Of a DNA stretch of 64,000 nucleotides, positions 1 through 9,873 are shown in pieces; positions within the stretch are counted from its first letter, which is position 1, and every line of letters begins with the position of its first letter. Position numbers and translations under genes: made by a program. Under the pieces are notes generated by a model. That model did no database searches, was not told where the DNA came from, and was given only the letters and a program-made list of their open reading frames with translations. This DNA comes from Planctomycetota bacterium (lineage in GTDB: Bacteria; Planctomycetota; Planctomycetia; Pirellulales; Pirellulaceae), in contig VGZA01000016.1 in assembly GCA_016872775.1 (NCBI GenBank), positions 41,920 through 105,919 of the forward strand. The letters run 5' to 3'.

Positions 1-85
1 GGGCCAATCCGGCCCTAGGCCCGACGGCACCACCGACGATCAGCAGGGCTGCCCAAGCGATCCTTCGACCGTTCGAATTCATCAT
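1..85 (-). CDS. N-terminal fragment of an exported protein (cut by window edge)
   Basis: A minus-strand reading frame opens with ATG ATG at 85 and runs off the window edge without a stop. The 28 visible codons read as a signal peptide: basic NGRR, then a hydrophobic AWAALLIVGGAV core and small residues. A purine-rich GGAAGGAAAAG lies just upstream of the ATG, supporting this start. It follows the DUF1549/DUF1553 gene in the same direction, so it is probably the next gene of that operon. DUF1501 proteins often occupy this place in planctomycetes, but nothing visible here proves that identity. Confidence 0.5.
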   Translation of the reverse strand, partial: MMNSNGRRIAWAALLIVGGAVGPRAGLA

Positions 86-145
86 GATCTTTTCCTTCCG
101 TCACCTTGCCCCGGTTGATCGTCGGGTGCATTCACGCGGGCGCCG

Positions 146-2650
146 TTACCAGACAAACTGAAATTCCTTGGCGTTCAGAATTGCCCAGAGCACATCTTCC
201 CAGGCCTGTTGCTTGTTGGCAGCCTGGCTCAGATGCGTCCTCACCAGTTCCATCTCCGCGGCCGTGGGACGTCGAGCAAAAGCGCGGAGATAGAGTTCAT
301 CGACCAATTCGTCGATCGATCGTTTCTCCGCGCGTACGAATTGTGCTGCGAGTCCATTCCCGTTCTGTAGCCGTCCCTGAACTTCCTGGGAATTGAGCAG
401 GTGCAGAGATTGCGCGAGATTGGCTTCCGGATTGCGTTCGCATTCGCAGGCGCTCGATGCCTCCGGCTTTCCAAACACCGTCAGGAAATAGTTGTTAAAG
501 CCGTTGTCGGGCAATTGCACGGCGGTCGTGCCCTGGGGCACGCCTCCGAAAGTCGCTGGCGTCGACAGCAGGCTGTTAATGGCGTCGTAGAAAACTTCCG
601 CCGTCAGTCGCCGCGGATAGAAACTGGAAAAATTCTGGCGATCCAGCTTGTTCTCTTCCGTCGGTTCGGAACTCAGCTGATACGTCGATGACTTGCAGAT
701 CGTGCGTACCAGGTCTTTCATGTCGAAACGGCGTTCGAGAAAGTGACGAGTGATTGCGTCGAGCAATTCCGGGTTGGACGGCGGATTCGTGACCCGCAGG
801 TCGTCCTCGGGGCTCACAATCCCCTGCCCCAGAAAGTGCTTCCAGTAGCGATTGACGAGTGCCCGCGCAAAGAACGGGTTGTCCGATGCCACCATCCAGT
901 CGACGAGGTGCTGCCGGGCGTCCTCCCAGTTCGGCACGTTCAATGGCGAACCGCCGAGGGGCGTGGGTGGAACCGGTTTGCCGGTGCGGGGATTGGTCGC
1001 GGCGGGCGCTGTATCGCGGACGAAAACCATATCGGGCAGCCTCTGGTTCGGATCCGGATTGAATCGACTGTTCTTCAGCCCGACCTGGGTGAAGAAAGCC
1101 TCGAATCCGTAATAGTCCTGCTGGCTCCAGCGCTCGAACGGATGATGATGGCATTTGGCACACGCCAGGCGCATTCCCAGGAACAACTGGGCGGTGTCCT
1201 CCATCTGCAGTGACGAGGTGGTAACCTCCTTGTACCAGGCGACGGGCGGGTGCGACTCGGCGTCACCGGTCGCCGTCAGCACGCTGCGAACAAACTGGTC
1301 GTATGGCAGGTTGCGATCCAGTGCGTTGCGGATCCAGCTGTGGAAGCGATAGGTGTAAACGTTGTCGTTGCCGTTGCGGCGTTTGTTACGCAGGACCGCG
1401 GCCCACTTGTTGGCGAAGTAATCGGCGTAGCCGGGACTATCGACCAGCCGATCGACCAGCCGATCCCGCTTCTGCGGGTCCTTGTCGTCGAGGAACGCCC
1501 GGGCTTCTTCGTAGGTCGGCAGGCTCCCGGTAATATCCAGTGTGACGCGCCGCAGGAACATCGCGTCGTCGCTCATAAGGGAGGGCGGAATTCCAAGTTG
1601 CCGCAATCGCTTCATCACCAGCTGGTCGATGAAGTTCTTTTCCGGCGGCGTTGCCGCGACGGGTAGTCCCTGGGGAATCACCGCGCGGAACACGGCGACC
1701 TGTCCCTGGAAGCGAATCATGATTGCGGCATCGCCGGGCGTCTTGGCGACGGTGATGCGTCCCGAATTATCGGCAGCGGCCAGTTCGATCTGATTCGATT
1801 CAAACGATGCCAGTCGCGTGACATCGCGTGTGGAGCCGTCGCTGTAATGCCCGACGACGGAAAGCTGCTGGCGACCGTCGAAGTTCATCGCGCGCATTTC
1901 CGGTACCACCTGGATACGCTCGATGACCGGGTCCGACTCGCTGCCGTACGGCATTCCCTGCCGGATCCAACGCGCCAGCAGTTCCCATTCATACGAGCCG
2001 ACCGTCATGCGGCGACCACCGCCGTGCGGCAGTTGGTTGGAGGGCTTGGCGAGCAAGAGACTGAATTCGGGATCTGCCGGAAAAACCCGCCGACCACGAC
2101 TTTCATGGACCAGAAAGTCGTAATCCTCGTTGGGATAGAAGCCCAGCAGTGAGAGCTTGAACCCGTTCTGCCCATCCGACTTTCCGTGACAGCCACCGGC
2201 ATTGCAGCCCAGTCGGGTAAAGATGGGGACCACTTCATTGACAAAATTGACGGGCAGATCCTCTCCGCACTTTTCAATCTTGAGCGACATCGTTGCGGTG
2301 CGACCGTCACTGGTGCGCGCCGTGACAACGGCGTCGCCGTCGCCCAGCGGCGTGGCGAGCCCCTCGGCCGAAACGGTCAGCAGGTTCGATTTGTCGACCG
2401 CATAGGAGACTTCGTGAGTCAGGTCGTGGCGTTGCCCGCTGGAATAGATGCCGGTGACAAGCAGTTGCCTCCGGGCATTACGCCCTACCAGTACCGAGAC
2501 GCCTCCGGGCTCGAATTCAACCGCGGTCAAACTGCCCCTCGGGCCAAGTCCGGGCCGATCGATTGCCAAGAGTTCCGCCGCAGCGGCGGTAAGCGACAAA
2601 ACGGCACCCAAGGTCCCGAGGCGTAATACCGACAAACCGTTTGTTTTCAT
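146..2650 (-). CDS. DUF1549/DUF1553 planctomycete cytochrome-like protein with Big-like domain
   Basis: An exported protein of 834 residues. The start at 2650 is chosen because AAGGAG sits 7 nt upstream and a signal peptide (MKTNGLSVLRLG...) begins there; an ATG at 2713 would add 21 untypical residues. Order: signal peptide; bacterial Ig-like Big domain (about 40-125); a PSCyt1-like segment with CNAGGCH near residue 150; a second Big-like stretch; DUF1549 (PSCyt2) with the CAKCHHHPF motif; and DUF1553 to the C-terminus. The family is abundant in planctomycetes, is presumed extracytoplasmic and may bind haem, but its reaction is unknown. The spaced C-x4-C-H motif is typical of the Big-domain subgroup. 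It starts just after the giant WD40 gene, so the two are probably co-transcribed. Confidence 0.9.
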   Translation of the reverse strand: MKTNGLSVLRLGTLGAVLSLTAAAAELLAIDRPGLGPRGSLTAVEFEPGGVSVLVGRNARRQLLVTGIYSSGQRHDLTHEVSYAVDKSNLLTVSAEGLATPLGDGDAVVTARTSDGRTATMSLKIEKCGEDLPVNFVNEVVPIFTRLGCNAGGCHGKSDGQNGFKLSLLGFYPNEDYDFLVHESRGRRVFPADPEFSLLLAKPSNQLPHGGGRRMTVGSYEWELLARWIRQGMPYGSESDPVIERIQVVPEMRAMNFDGRQQLSVVGHYSDGSTRDVTRLASFESNQIELAAADNSGRITVAKTPGDAAIMIRFQGQVAVFRAVIPQGLPVAATPPEKNFIDQLVMKRLRQLGIPPSLMSDDAMFLRRVTLDITGSLPTYEEARAFLDDKDPQKRDRLVDRLVDSPGYADYFANKWAAVLRNKRRNGNDNVYTYRFHSWIRNALDRNLPYDQFVRSVLTATGDAESHPPVAWYKEVTTSSLQMEDTAQLFLGMRLACAKCHHHPFERWSQQDYYGFEAFFTQVGLKNSRFNPDPNQRLPDMVFVRDTAPAATNPRTGKPVPPTPLGGSPLNVPNWEDARQHLVDWMVASDNPFFARALVNRYWKHFLGQGIVSPEDDLRVTNPPSNPELLDAITRHFLERRFDMKDLVRTICKSSTYQLSSEPTEENKLDRQNFSSFYPRRLTAEVFYDAINSLLSTPATFGGVPQGTTAVQLPDNGFNNYFLTVFGKPEASSACECERNPEANLAQSLHLLNSQEVQGRLQNGNGLAAQFVRAEKRSIDELVDELYLRAFARRPTAAEMELVRTHLSQAANKQQAWEDVLWAILNAKEFQFVW

Positions 2651-2713
2651 TCCGCGACTCCTTGCAAGGGACTGCCGAGCGATCGGGCAATCCCGAATTT
2701 CAACTGCTGTCAT

Positions 2714-5700
2714 CTACCGTGCCGTTCCGGGCAATTCCACAACGCGCGCCATGCCATCTCCGTTCGCCAACACGACGCGCGCATCATCCGACTGGTAATA
2801 GGCGGTATTGCCGACGCGTCCGACACGCTCGGCAAACAGTGGTTTTCCATCCGCCAGGTTCCAGACTTTAAGGTTACCGGCGTAGCCGTACGACAGCAAA
2901 CGAGTTCCGGTCGCATTGAAGCTCACGCAATGCACGAAGTCGTTGTGTCCTTCGAGAACCCGCTCCTCGGCGCCGCTGAGGATATTCAGCAGGTGGATCT
3001 TGCGATCCGCGCCACCGACCGCCACGCTCTGGCCGTTAGGATGGACGGCGACCGCATACATCGTCTCGTCGAACGTGGCCAGCTGTTTGAGTTGCCGGCC
3101 GCCCGTAACATCCCACAATCGGATCGTGCGATCTCCCGCCGCCGACACCACCATCGATTCGTCTGGGGTGAAGGCGATCGCATGCACGGCGGCGGTATGG
3201 CCCGTCAACTGGGCTCGCTGTTGGCCGGTCCGAACATCAAAAATGCGCAGCGTCTGATCCGTGCTTCCGGAGACGATCGTGTTACCGTCGCGACTCACGG
3301 CAACCGCGTAGACGGGTCCACCGTGGTCGAACCGGCGCACAAATGAGAGAGCAGCATACGCCCAGGAATTAACCTGGCCGTTCGGGTGAACGCTCCAGAG
3401 ATTACGTCCGTCCTTGTCGAATCCGATTCGCGTGAACGGATGATCGTATTCGGTGCGCTGGTGGGGGATCAACTCGTTGCCGGGCTGCGGATTCTGCGGT
3501 GGCAGGGGTGGTCCGAAAAAGTACAGTGCCGAAACAGGCGGCCCTGCGGGCGCGGCGGCCGTAGCGGGCGAGGCAGGTGCGGCCGCGTCGCCGGTGGAGG
3601 GACCTACCGCGGTGGCGGCGGCGAGTCGCGTGCCGTCGGCGGTCCAGGCCAGTGCCTGGACCGGCGCGTCTGTTTTCATCGTCTGCAACAACTCGCCGTT
3701 GCCCACATTCCAGATCCGCAACTGGCCGTCCCCGTAGCCCACGGCAACCCGCTGGCTATCCGGGCGCATCGCCAGCGCGCGCGCGTCGTTGAGCCCCTCG
3801 CCCAGCGTATAACGGATCGTCACCTTGCGGACGATCTGCCCATCTGCCAGGAGATTGACCAGCGTCGCCTGACCGTCCGCGGTCAGCGTCGCCAATTGCG
3901 TGCCGCCGTTGTAAGCAATGACGTCCAGAAGTTCCTTGTCCGACATGCGGATGGTGCTGAGCGCGGCGAGCTTGCCGAACCGGATCGACTTGTCGGCGGA
4001 CGCGGAAATGAGCGTGAGATTATCGCTGTGCCATCGCGCGGAAAGCGGGCCGGCTGCGTGGCCGACAAAAGACTGCAGCGGCTGATCGGCGAGGAAGTCC
4101 CAAGCGTCGACACGGCCATCGTCGCCGGCAATCGCCAACTTTTGTCCGTCGGCGGACAACGAGATGCTCAGCGGCACGGATGGACGCACCATCGCACGGG
4201 ATTGCTTGCCGTCCGCAAGGTTCCAGACGCGGACCGACTTGTCGCGCGAACAGCTGATCAGCGTCTGGCCATTGCCGGTCACCAGCAGTTCGTGAATCTG
4301 ATCGGTATGCCCGTCGAGGCTCCGTTCCAATTGCCCGTCGGCGAGTCGCACCTGCGCGATCCGCCCCTGGACCGTGCCGATGAACGCGCGGGCGCCGTCC
4401 GCTGTCGCTGCGACCGCCGTGGCGGATGGAGCACCGCTTTCGCCCACACGCAGTAAGGCGCGATTCGCCAGCAGTCCCTGCGGCGCAGCGCCGAATGCTA
4501 CGACCTGCCGCCCCTCCGCGCCGGTGACAATCCCGCGACTGACCATCGACGCGAAAGGAATCTCCTCGTTCACGCGGAACGGCTCCAAACCGAAAGCGCG
4601 CACGCGTTGCTGCGCGTCGCAAACCCAAACTTCCGTTCCGTCGCGCCCGAAAACCGCACTGCTGATTTGAGGCCCGAATGCGAACGGTCCGCGCATCGCT
4701 CCGTCGGCCAGCGACCAGACCACCGTATTGCCATCGGCGGCGGCAGCCAGTAATCGGCTACCGTCACGCTGGACGGCGAGTTGCTTGATGGGGCCGGCGG
4801 GCGAGGCCAACGGCGCGAGCCGCGTGCCATCGGCCTTCCAGCGTGAGATTGCCGGATTGCGCTGCGTGATGCCGACGACTGCGGCTTCGCCGGCTGTGGC
4901 ATGTAATTGGAGAATCGGATCCGGTGTAGCATCGGTCGACACTTCGCCGACAAAGGAAAGCGCCGGCGTCCAGGTGCGCAGGCCCGCGTCCGCGCCACCG
5001 CTGACAATCGATCGGCCGCCGGCCCATGCCAGACACCGTTGCGGTTGAGCCTGCGTCATCCGTTCCGCGGCTTTTCCCGTCCGCAAGTCCCAGGTCGTCA
5101 CAAAGCCGTCGTCCCCACAGGTGGCAAGTCGGGGTTCGCTGTTGCTGATCGCCAACCCGCGCGGGAGGGCGGTATGTAGCAGCTTCCATTTCGGCGCCAC
5201 GTCCCCCCCGGCGCCGAGCATCGTGGCACTTTCCCAGACCGAAACAGTCTTGTCCTCACTGGCCGACGCAAAAAACTGACCGTCGGGACTGAAGCCAATA
5301 TCGGTGATTTTGGCGGTACCCGCGGTGAGCGACCGAACCGGAGCGGTCTGTCCGATCCGGCCGTCGGCGATCGGCCAAAGCCGGATCAGTTTGCCCGAGC
5401 CGCTCGCCGCCAGCCATTTCCCATCGGCGGAAACCGCAAGGGCGACCGTGTCCGGGTCGGGCGCCGCGACCGCCTGATCCACGGCGAGCGAATGCAGCGC
5501 CGACCGACCATCGCCGCGGCAAACCACGATCGAGCGACCATTGGCGTTCCAGACCGCGCCCTGAAGTGTCGTGGGGGCCTCATCGATTTTCTCCAGCAGC
5601 CGGCCATCCAGCACCTGATAAACACGGATGCCGTCGCCGGCAGCAACCACGAATTTCTGTATGTCGCCGGAAAAGCTGGCTGCCGTCAGGTCGCTCGCCG

Positions 5701-8314
5701 CCGCCGGCACGCTCCATGGGTTGGCGCCGTCTGCCACATTCCAAAGCTTCACCACCCGATCCGCGCCGGCGGACAACAGCCGCGTACCGTCCGGACTTGC
5801 GTCCAACGTACGAACGGCTGCGCCGTGGGCCATCGCCCGCGTTGCGGCGCCGCTCGTCAGATCCCAAACGCGCACCGTCCCGTCATCCGCCGCGGAAAAT
5901 CCCAAGGCACCCCGTACGACAAACGAGCGAACGATCCCTGTGTGGCCGGCGAGTTGGCGTGTTTCCTTCCCGTCGGCAACGGTCCACTGCCGAATCGGAT
6001 TCTCGCTGGCACTGGTCCAGGCGACACTGGCATCGTCGGACAGTCCTACCGCCAGCACCGCGGCGGTATGCCCTTCGAGCTTCTTCAACTCGGCGCCCCC
6101 CGCTTCGAGATTCCAAACTCGCGCCGTCTTATCGGCCGAGCCAGTGATGACTCGAGTTCCAGCCCGATTGAATGCGATCGCCGACACCGCAGCCTCATGG
6201 CCACCAAGTGTCGCCAAGGTCTGCCCCGAATCGCGATCGCGTATCCAGACCACCGGCTTGCCCGCGGCAGTCCCCGCGATCGCCATGCGCTTGCCGTCCA
6301 GGGAACTCGCCGCCACCAGGTACGGAGCAGCGTCATTTGCCAGTTCCTTCACCGGTTCGATCAGGCTCCAGATGCGAACCGCCTGATCCTGCGAAATCGT
6401 CGCGATCCGTTTTCCATCCGGCAGGAAGGCCAGATCGTGGATCGCACCGGGTAAGGCCATGCGGCGCATGCGAATCACCCCGTCCGCGAGATTCCAGACC
6501 ATGATCGGACCGGTTTCGCCTGCCGCCGCGACCAACGTGTTGTCGGGGCTGATGGCGACCGCTGTCACAGGTCCGAGCAGATTCGTTTCCGGCAGCGCTC
6601 GCACCTGCTGACCGGTCGTCTGATCCCAGACACGCACCGTTTGATCCTGCGAGCCGGTAACGCTCCAGCGACCGTCGCTGGAAACGGCAATCGCGCGAAT
6701 CGGCTGCGAATGGCCACTCGATAGTCGCGGCGGAACCAGGGGCAACTGCCAGCGCTTGATCGTCCCGTCCGCGCCAGCGGTCCAGAAGCAGGGTTGCGCT
6801 CGATCGTAGTCCATCGCCGTCACGGCGCCCGTATGAGCGAAGACCGACCCTTGAACAGCACCATCGGCCCCGTTCCAGAACCAGACAACTCCGTCGGCAT
6901 CGCCGCTGCAAAGCTGCTGATCGTCCGGACGAATCGCCAGTGCCGTGATCCCCTGCTGATGCTGCCCCATGTTCCGAACCGGCTGGCCTTGCGGGTTCCA
7001 AATCCGTACCGTCTTGTCGTCGCCAGCCGTCGCGAACCATTGCCCGCTCGCCGCGGAAACCGCTGCCCGAACCGGCATGCTATGACCATTGACCGGCACG
7101 ACTGGCGTCGGCAGCACCCACGTGCGATAGGTTCCGTCCTGTCCCGCCGTCAGCAGCTTCTGGTTGTCGGCGAGAATTGTCAGATCGCGAATCGGTCCGG
7201 TGTGGCCGGCCAGGGTGCCTCGATCAGCGCCGTCGGCAAAATTGAGCATGCGTACTCGGCCCACTTCGTCGGCCACCGCAATTACTCCGCCGTTCGGAGC
7301 GATCGCCAACGCACTTGTCGCCTGCTCCTGCTTGGGAAACTCTCGCGCGATTTGGCCCGTGTTGCCATCGACCAGACGCAACGACTTGTCCTCGGTGGCG
7401 ACCACCGACATCAGTTGTCCCGGCACAAGCAGCTGGTCGCGGATCGGTGCGCCCACCACAATCTCTCGCGCGCCGACCGGCGGCAATTGCCAGATACGAA
7501 GGGTCCCATCGACGCCGGCCGACAGCAGGTTCTGGTTGTTGGGGTGAAAGAGCAACGCATCGATTCCGCCGGCATGCTGGCCCAGCGAGCCGACGGGCGT
7601 ATCCAAAAACGGACTCCAAAGCAGAATCTGACCCTGGGTATCCGCCGTCGCGAACTGCGTCCCGTCGGCACGGTAGGCGACCGCCCGAACCTCCGCCAGA
7701 TGTCCGGCCCGGTTCGACGCCGTCGAACGGTCAAGCGGCGCGGGCTTGTCGCCCATCGCCGCAAGTTGCATCTGCAATCGATTGCCGTCCCAGAGTCGAA
7801 CCGCTTTGTCGACGCCACCCGTCACCAGAAATCGACCGTCCGGACTGAATACCAGCACCCCCGCGACCCCGTCGTGAGCGCCCAGTCGCAACGTCGGTAC
7901 CGCCTGGGGAATATCCCAAACCCGCACCGTATTGTCCTGAGCGCCACTGACCAGCGTCCGACCGTCCTCGCTCAACGCCAGGCAATACACCGGTCCGGTG
8001 TGTCCGAGATATTGCCTCCGTTCGACCCCAGTCCGGGCATCCCAAAGCCGTAACGTCTCGTCGGCACTGCCAGTGACAACCTCGAGGCCCTTGCGCGTGA
8101 ACCGAGCCATCAACACGTCTGAAAAATGACCGCGCAAGACGAGCGGCGATTGGGGCGTAAACGCCTGGCCGGCGACCGTCGAGGTCCTGCCGATTGCAAC
8201 CGCCGCCAGCAGCAGAGCAAGCAGCGTCGGCAATCGTGACAACCGGCCCCCCACCAATCGACCGTCGCAGAATTCGGTTCGTCGCTCCGGTTCGAACCCA
8301 CTTCGCTGTGGCAT
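2714..8314 (-). CDS. Giant secreted WD40-repeat protein (1866 aa)
   Basis: Begins with ATG at 8314, preceded by GAGGAG at 5 nt spacing. An N-terminal signal peptide (hydrophobic run TLLALLLAAVAIG, cleavage near VAGQA) is followed almost entirely by WD40 repeats, recognisable from recurrent S-x-D/G-x-x-x-x-R-x-W and GH...V motifs. There is room for several stacked beta-propellers. An Ala/Pro-rich linker near residues 1550-1600 separates the last propeller, which has the best-preserved repeats. WD40 proteins are scaffolds; no catalytic domain is visible. The stop is immediately followed by the DUF1549/DUF1553 gene. In planctomycetes such WD40 proteins commonly accompany PSCyt/DUF1501 genes, which suggests a shared extracellular assembly; the function remains unknown. 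Confidence 0.9.
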   Translation of the reverse strand: MPQRSGFEPERRTEFCDGRLVGGRLSRLPTLLALLLAAVAIGRTSTVAGQAFTPQSPLVLRGHFSDVLMARFTRKGLEVVTGSADETLRLWDARTGVERRQYLGHTGPVYCLALSEDGRTLVSGAQDNTVRVWDIPQAVPTLRLGAHDGVAGVLVFSPDGRFLVTGGVDKAVRLWDGNRLQMQLAAMGDKPAPLDRSTASNRAGHLAEVRAVAYRADGTQFATADTQGQILLWSPFLDTPVGSLGQHAGGIDALLFHPNNQNLLSAGVDGTLRIWQLPPVGAREIVVGAPIRDQLLVPGQLMSVVATEDKSLRLVDGNTGQIAREFPKQEQATSALAIAPNGGVIAVADEVGRVRMLNFADGADRGTLAGHTGPIRDLTILADNQKLLTAGQDGTYRTWVLPTPVVPVNGHSMPVRAAVSAASGQWFATAGDDKTVRIWNPQGQPVRNMGQHQQGITALAIRPDDQQLCSGDADGVVWFWNGADGAVQGSVFAHTGAVTAMDYDRAQPCFWTAGADGTIKRWQLPLVPPRLSSGHSQPIRAIAVSSDGRWSVTGSQDQTVRVWDQTTGQQVRALPETNLLGPVTAVAISPDNTLVAAAGETGPIMVWNLADGVIRMRRMALPGAIHDLAFLPDGKRIATISQDQAVRIWSLIEPVKELANDAAPYLVAASSLDGKRMAIAGTAAGKPVVWIRDRDSGQTLATLGGHEAAVSAIAFNRAGTRVITGSADKTARVWNLEAGGAELKKLEGHTAAVLAVGLSDDASVAWTSASENPIRQWTVADGKETRQLAGHTGIVRSFVVRGALGFSAADDGTVRVWDLTSGAATRAMAHGAAVRTLDASPDGTRLLSAGADRVVKLWNVADGANPWSVPAAASDLTAASFSGDIQKFVVAAGDGIRVYQVLDGRLLEKIDEAPTTLQGAVWNANGRSIVVCRGDGRSALHSLAVDQAVAAPDPDTVALAVSADGKWLAASGSGKLIRLWPIADGRIGQTAPVRSLTAGTAKITDIGFSPDGQFFASASEDKTVSVWESATMLGAGGDVAPKWKLLHTALPRGLAISNSEPRLATCGDDGFVTTWDLRTGKAAERMTQAQPQRCLAWAGGRSIVSGGADAGLRTWTPALSFVGEVSTDATPDPILQLHATAGEAAVVGITQRNPAISRWKADGTRLAPLASPAGPIKQLAVQRDGSRLLAAAADGNTVVWSLADGAMRGPFAFGPQISSAVFGRDGTEVWVCDAQQRVRAFGLEPFRVNEEIPFASMVSRGIVTGAEGRQVVAFGAAPQGLLANRALLRVGESGAPSATAVAATADGARAFIGTVQGRIAQVRLADGQLERSLDGHTDQIHELLVTGNGQTLISCSRDKSVRVWNLADGKQSRAMVRPSVPLSISLSADGQKLAIAGDDGRVDAWDFLADQPLQSFVGHAAGPLSARWHSDNLTLISASADKSIRFGKLAALSTIRMSDKELLDVIAYNGGTQLATLTADGQATLVNLLADGQIVRKVTIRYTLGEGLNDARALAMRPDSQRVAVGYGDGQLRIWNVGNGELLQTMKTDAPVQALAWTADGTRLAAATAVGPSTGDAAAPASPATAAAPAGPPVSALYFFGPPLPPQNPQPGNELIPHQRTEYDHPFTRIGFDKDGRNLWSVHPNGQVNSWAYAALSFVRRFDHGGPVYAVAVSRDGNTIVSGSTDQTLRIFDVRTGQQRAQLTGHTAAVHAIAFTPDESMVVSAAGDRTIRLWDVTGGRQLKQLATFDETMYAVAVHPNGQSVAVGGADRKIHLLNILSGAEERVLEGHNDFVHCVSFNATGTRLLSYGYAGNLKVWNLADGKPLFAERVGRVGNTAYYQSDDARVVLANGDGMARVVELPGTAR

Positions 8315-8349
8315 TACGTCTCCTCATAATCGAGTTCGGCCGGAAAGGT

Positions 8350-8371
8350 AGTTCGAAACAAGTTTCGAGTT
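8350..8371. repeat. Short palindrome (TCGAAAC-AA-GTTTCGA) in the WD40 gene leader
   Basis: A perfect 7-bp inverted repeat, TCGAAAC at 8353-8359 and GTTTCGA at 8362-8368, lies about 40 nt upstream of the WD40 start. It is a diverged copy of the longer palindrome at 17974-18001, so it looks like a dispersed intergenic element rather than a gene-specific operator. Confidence 0.6.
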
Positions 8372-8465
8372 TCCCCTGATTATATCAATCCTTGTGGATA
8401 TGTCGATCAATTGTCGTCGAATCCGGGCTTCGCATTGGTTGAACGAACGAGGGCGACAAAAGTAC

Positions 8466-8560
8466 GTTCCCCGTTCCCCGTTCCCCGTTCCCCGTTCCCC
8501 GTTCCCCGGTCCCCGTTCCCCGTTCCCCGTTCCCCGTTCCCCGTTCCCCGTTCCCCGTTC
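8466..8560. repeat. GTTCCCC heptanucleotide tandem repeat, about 13.5 copies
   Basis: A continuous run of the 7-bp unit GTTCCCC (GGGGAAC on the other strand), with one internal GGTCCCC variant. Seven is not a multiple of three, so three units give a seven-residue period in any frame (RGTGNGE or SPFPVPR), which creates spurious repetitive reading frames. It lies between the divergent WD40 and SelA-like genes. A short relative is found at 17110-17147. The 320-bp space 8315-8634 holds only this array and the palindrome. Confidence 0.95.
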
Positions 8561-8634
8561 TACAATGCGGCGGCGACACTGCGGTGGAGTTTGCGTTTCC
8601 TGCGTGTGGCGAGGCGAATTTTGCGGGGACGGCA

Positions 8635-9861
8635 ATGGATTCGACAAGCGGTGGGATGTCACGGCGCGGGCTGCTGAAGGCGGGAGCGGGCGGTACCGTG
8701 GGCGCGGTGTTTCTTGGGGAACTGGAGATGGAGGCCTTTGCGGCCCGTAGTTCCGTGTCCATTTATGAGCAACTCGGTGTTCAGCCGATCATCAACGCGG
8801 CGGGTACGATCACAGCCCTTGGCGGTTCGCTGATGCCGCCCGAAGTGATTGCGGCTTGGGTAGCGGCCGCGGAGGAATTCGTCGACCTGCTGGAACTTCA
8901 GGACCGGGTCGGTGAACGGATCGCGCAACGCATCGGCGTCGAGGCCGCGATGGTGACGACGGGAGCCGCGGGCGGAATCCTGCTGGGCACAGCGGCAGCG
9001 CTCACGTACCGCGACCGGAGTCTGATCGGCGGCTTGCCATTGCCGGCGGCGATGGGGATGGAAGTATTGCGGCAGCCTTCGCACCGTGCCTGTTATGACC
9101 ATCAGGTAACGGCTTGCGGGGTGCGACTAGTGGACGTCGCAACTCGGGAAGAACTTGAACGGGCTATTTCGACGCGCACGGCAATGATGTTCTCGTACAA
9201 TATTCACGAAGCGGAAAGTCAGATCTCGCGGCAAGAATGGCTGGATGTTGCGCGAGCCCGCGGGATTCCGACGCTGGTTGACGCAGCCGCCGACGTGCCG
9301 CCCGTCGAGTCGCTGCGGAGTTTCAACGCGGCCGGATTTGACATGGTCGTCTTCAGTGGGGGAAAAGCACTTTGCGGACCGCAGGACGCCGGTCTGCTGT
9401 TGGGCCGCAAGGATCTGATCGACGCCGCCAAGCGGAATACCTCGCCGCATTGCGGCACCATCGGTCGCGCGCTGAAAGTCAGCAAGGAAGATCTGGTCGC
9501 GATGTGGGTCGCGGTCGAACGCTACCTGAAGTTCGACCACGAATCGCAACGAGGGGAACTGGAACAGCGAATGGAAATCCTGGAACAGGCACTGAACGAC
9601 ATCCCGACGGTCTCCACCCGCAGAATCGTGCCACCTCGAGCCAATCGATTCCCGCACCTGCTTCTGTTTTGGGACGAGCAGCGGTTGGGAGTCCGCTACC
9701 CGCAGATGAAGGAGCGATTGGCGGCAGGCAAGCCTTCCATTGCCACCGCCAGAGTGCACGGCACCGGCGAAGACGGTTTCTTGATTTCCGTTTTCACGCT
9801 CAAGCCGGGACAGGCGGAGATTGTCGCCGAGCGAATTCGGGCCATCCTGCTATCGCCGTAG
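8635..9861 (+). CDS. Tat-exported SelA-like PLP-dependent enzyme
   Basis: A fold-type I PLP protein of 408 residues, related to selenocysteine synthase SelA and D-glucosaminate-6-phosphate ammonia-lyase-like enzymes. The ATG at 8635 is preferred over an upstream GTG because a twin-arginine signal (MSRRGLLKAGAGG) follows shortly. Conserved features: the N-terminal QPIINAAGTIT motif, the GAAGGILLGTAAAL phosphate-binding region, and a probable Schiff-base lysine in FSGGKALCGPQ (K244). The family is usually cytoplasmic and acts on amino sugars or amino acids; the Tat signal implies a cofactor-loaded, exported form, a pattern known in planctomycetes. The substrate cannot be told. It converges with the HEAT gene just downstream. 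Confidence 0.8.
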   Translation: MDSTSGGMSRRGLLKAGAGGTVGAVFLGELEMEAFAARSSVSIYEQLGVQPIINAAGTITALGGSLMPPEVIAAWVAAAEEFVDLLELQDRVGERIAQRIGVEAAMVTTGAAGGILLGTAAALTYRDRSLIGGLPLPAAMGMEVLRQPSHRACYDHQVTACGVRLVDVATREELERAISTRTAMMFSYNIHEAESQISRQEWLDVARARGIPTLVDAAADVPPVESLRSFNAAGFDMVVFSGGKALCGPQDAGLLLGRKDLIDAAKRNTSPHCGTIGRALKVSKEDLVAMWVAVERYLKFDHESQRGELEQRMEILEQALNDIPTVSTRRIVPPRANRFPHLLLFWDEQRLGVRYPQMKERLAAGKPSIATARVHGTGEDGFLISVFTLKPGQAEIVAERIRAILLSP

Positions 9862-9873
9862 TCGGACCTTGCT

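Noticed and set aside
3386..4456. Long open frame on the plus strand opposite the WD40 gene
   Set aside because: It is the antisense of WD40 repeats, has no domain or start signal, and reflects high GC content.
8324..8762. Repetitive RGTGNGE and SPFPVPR reading frames across the heptamer array
   Set aside because: They arise from a 7-bp repeat that is open in several frames; not proteins.
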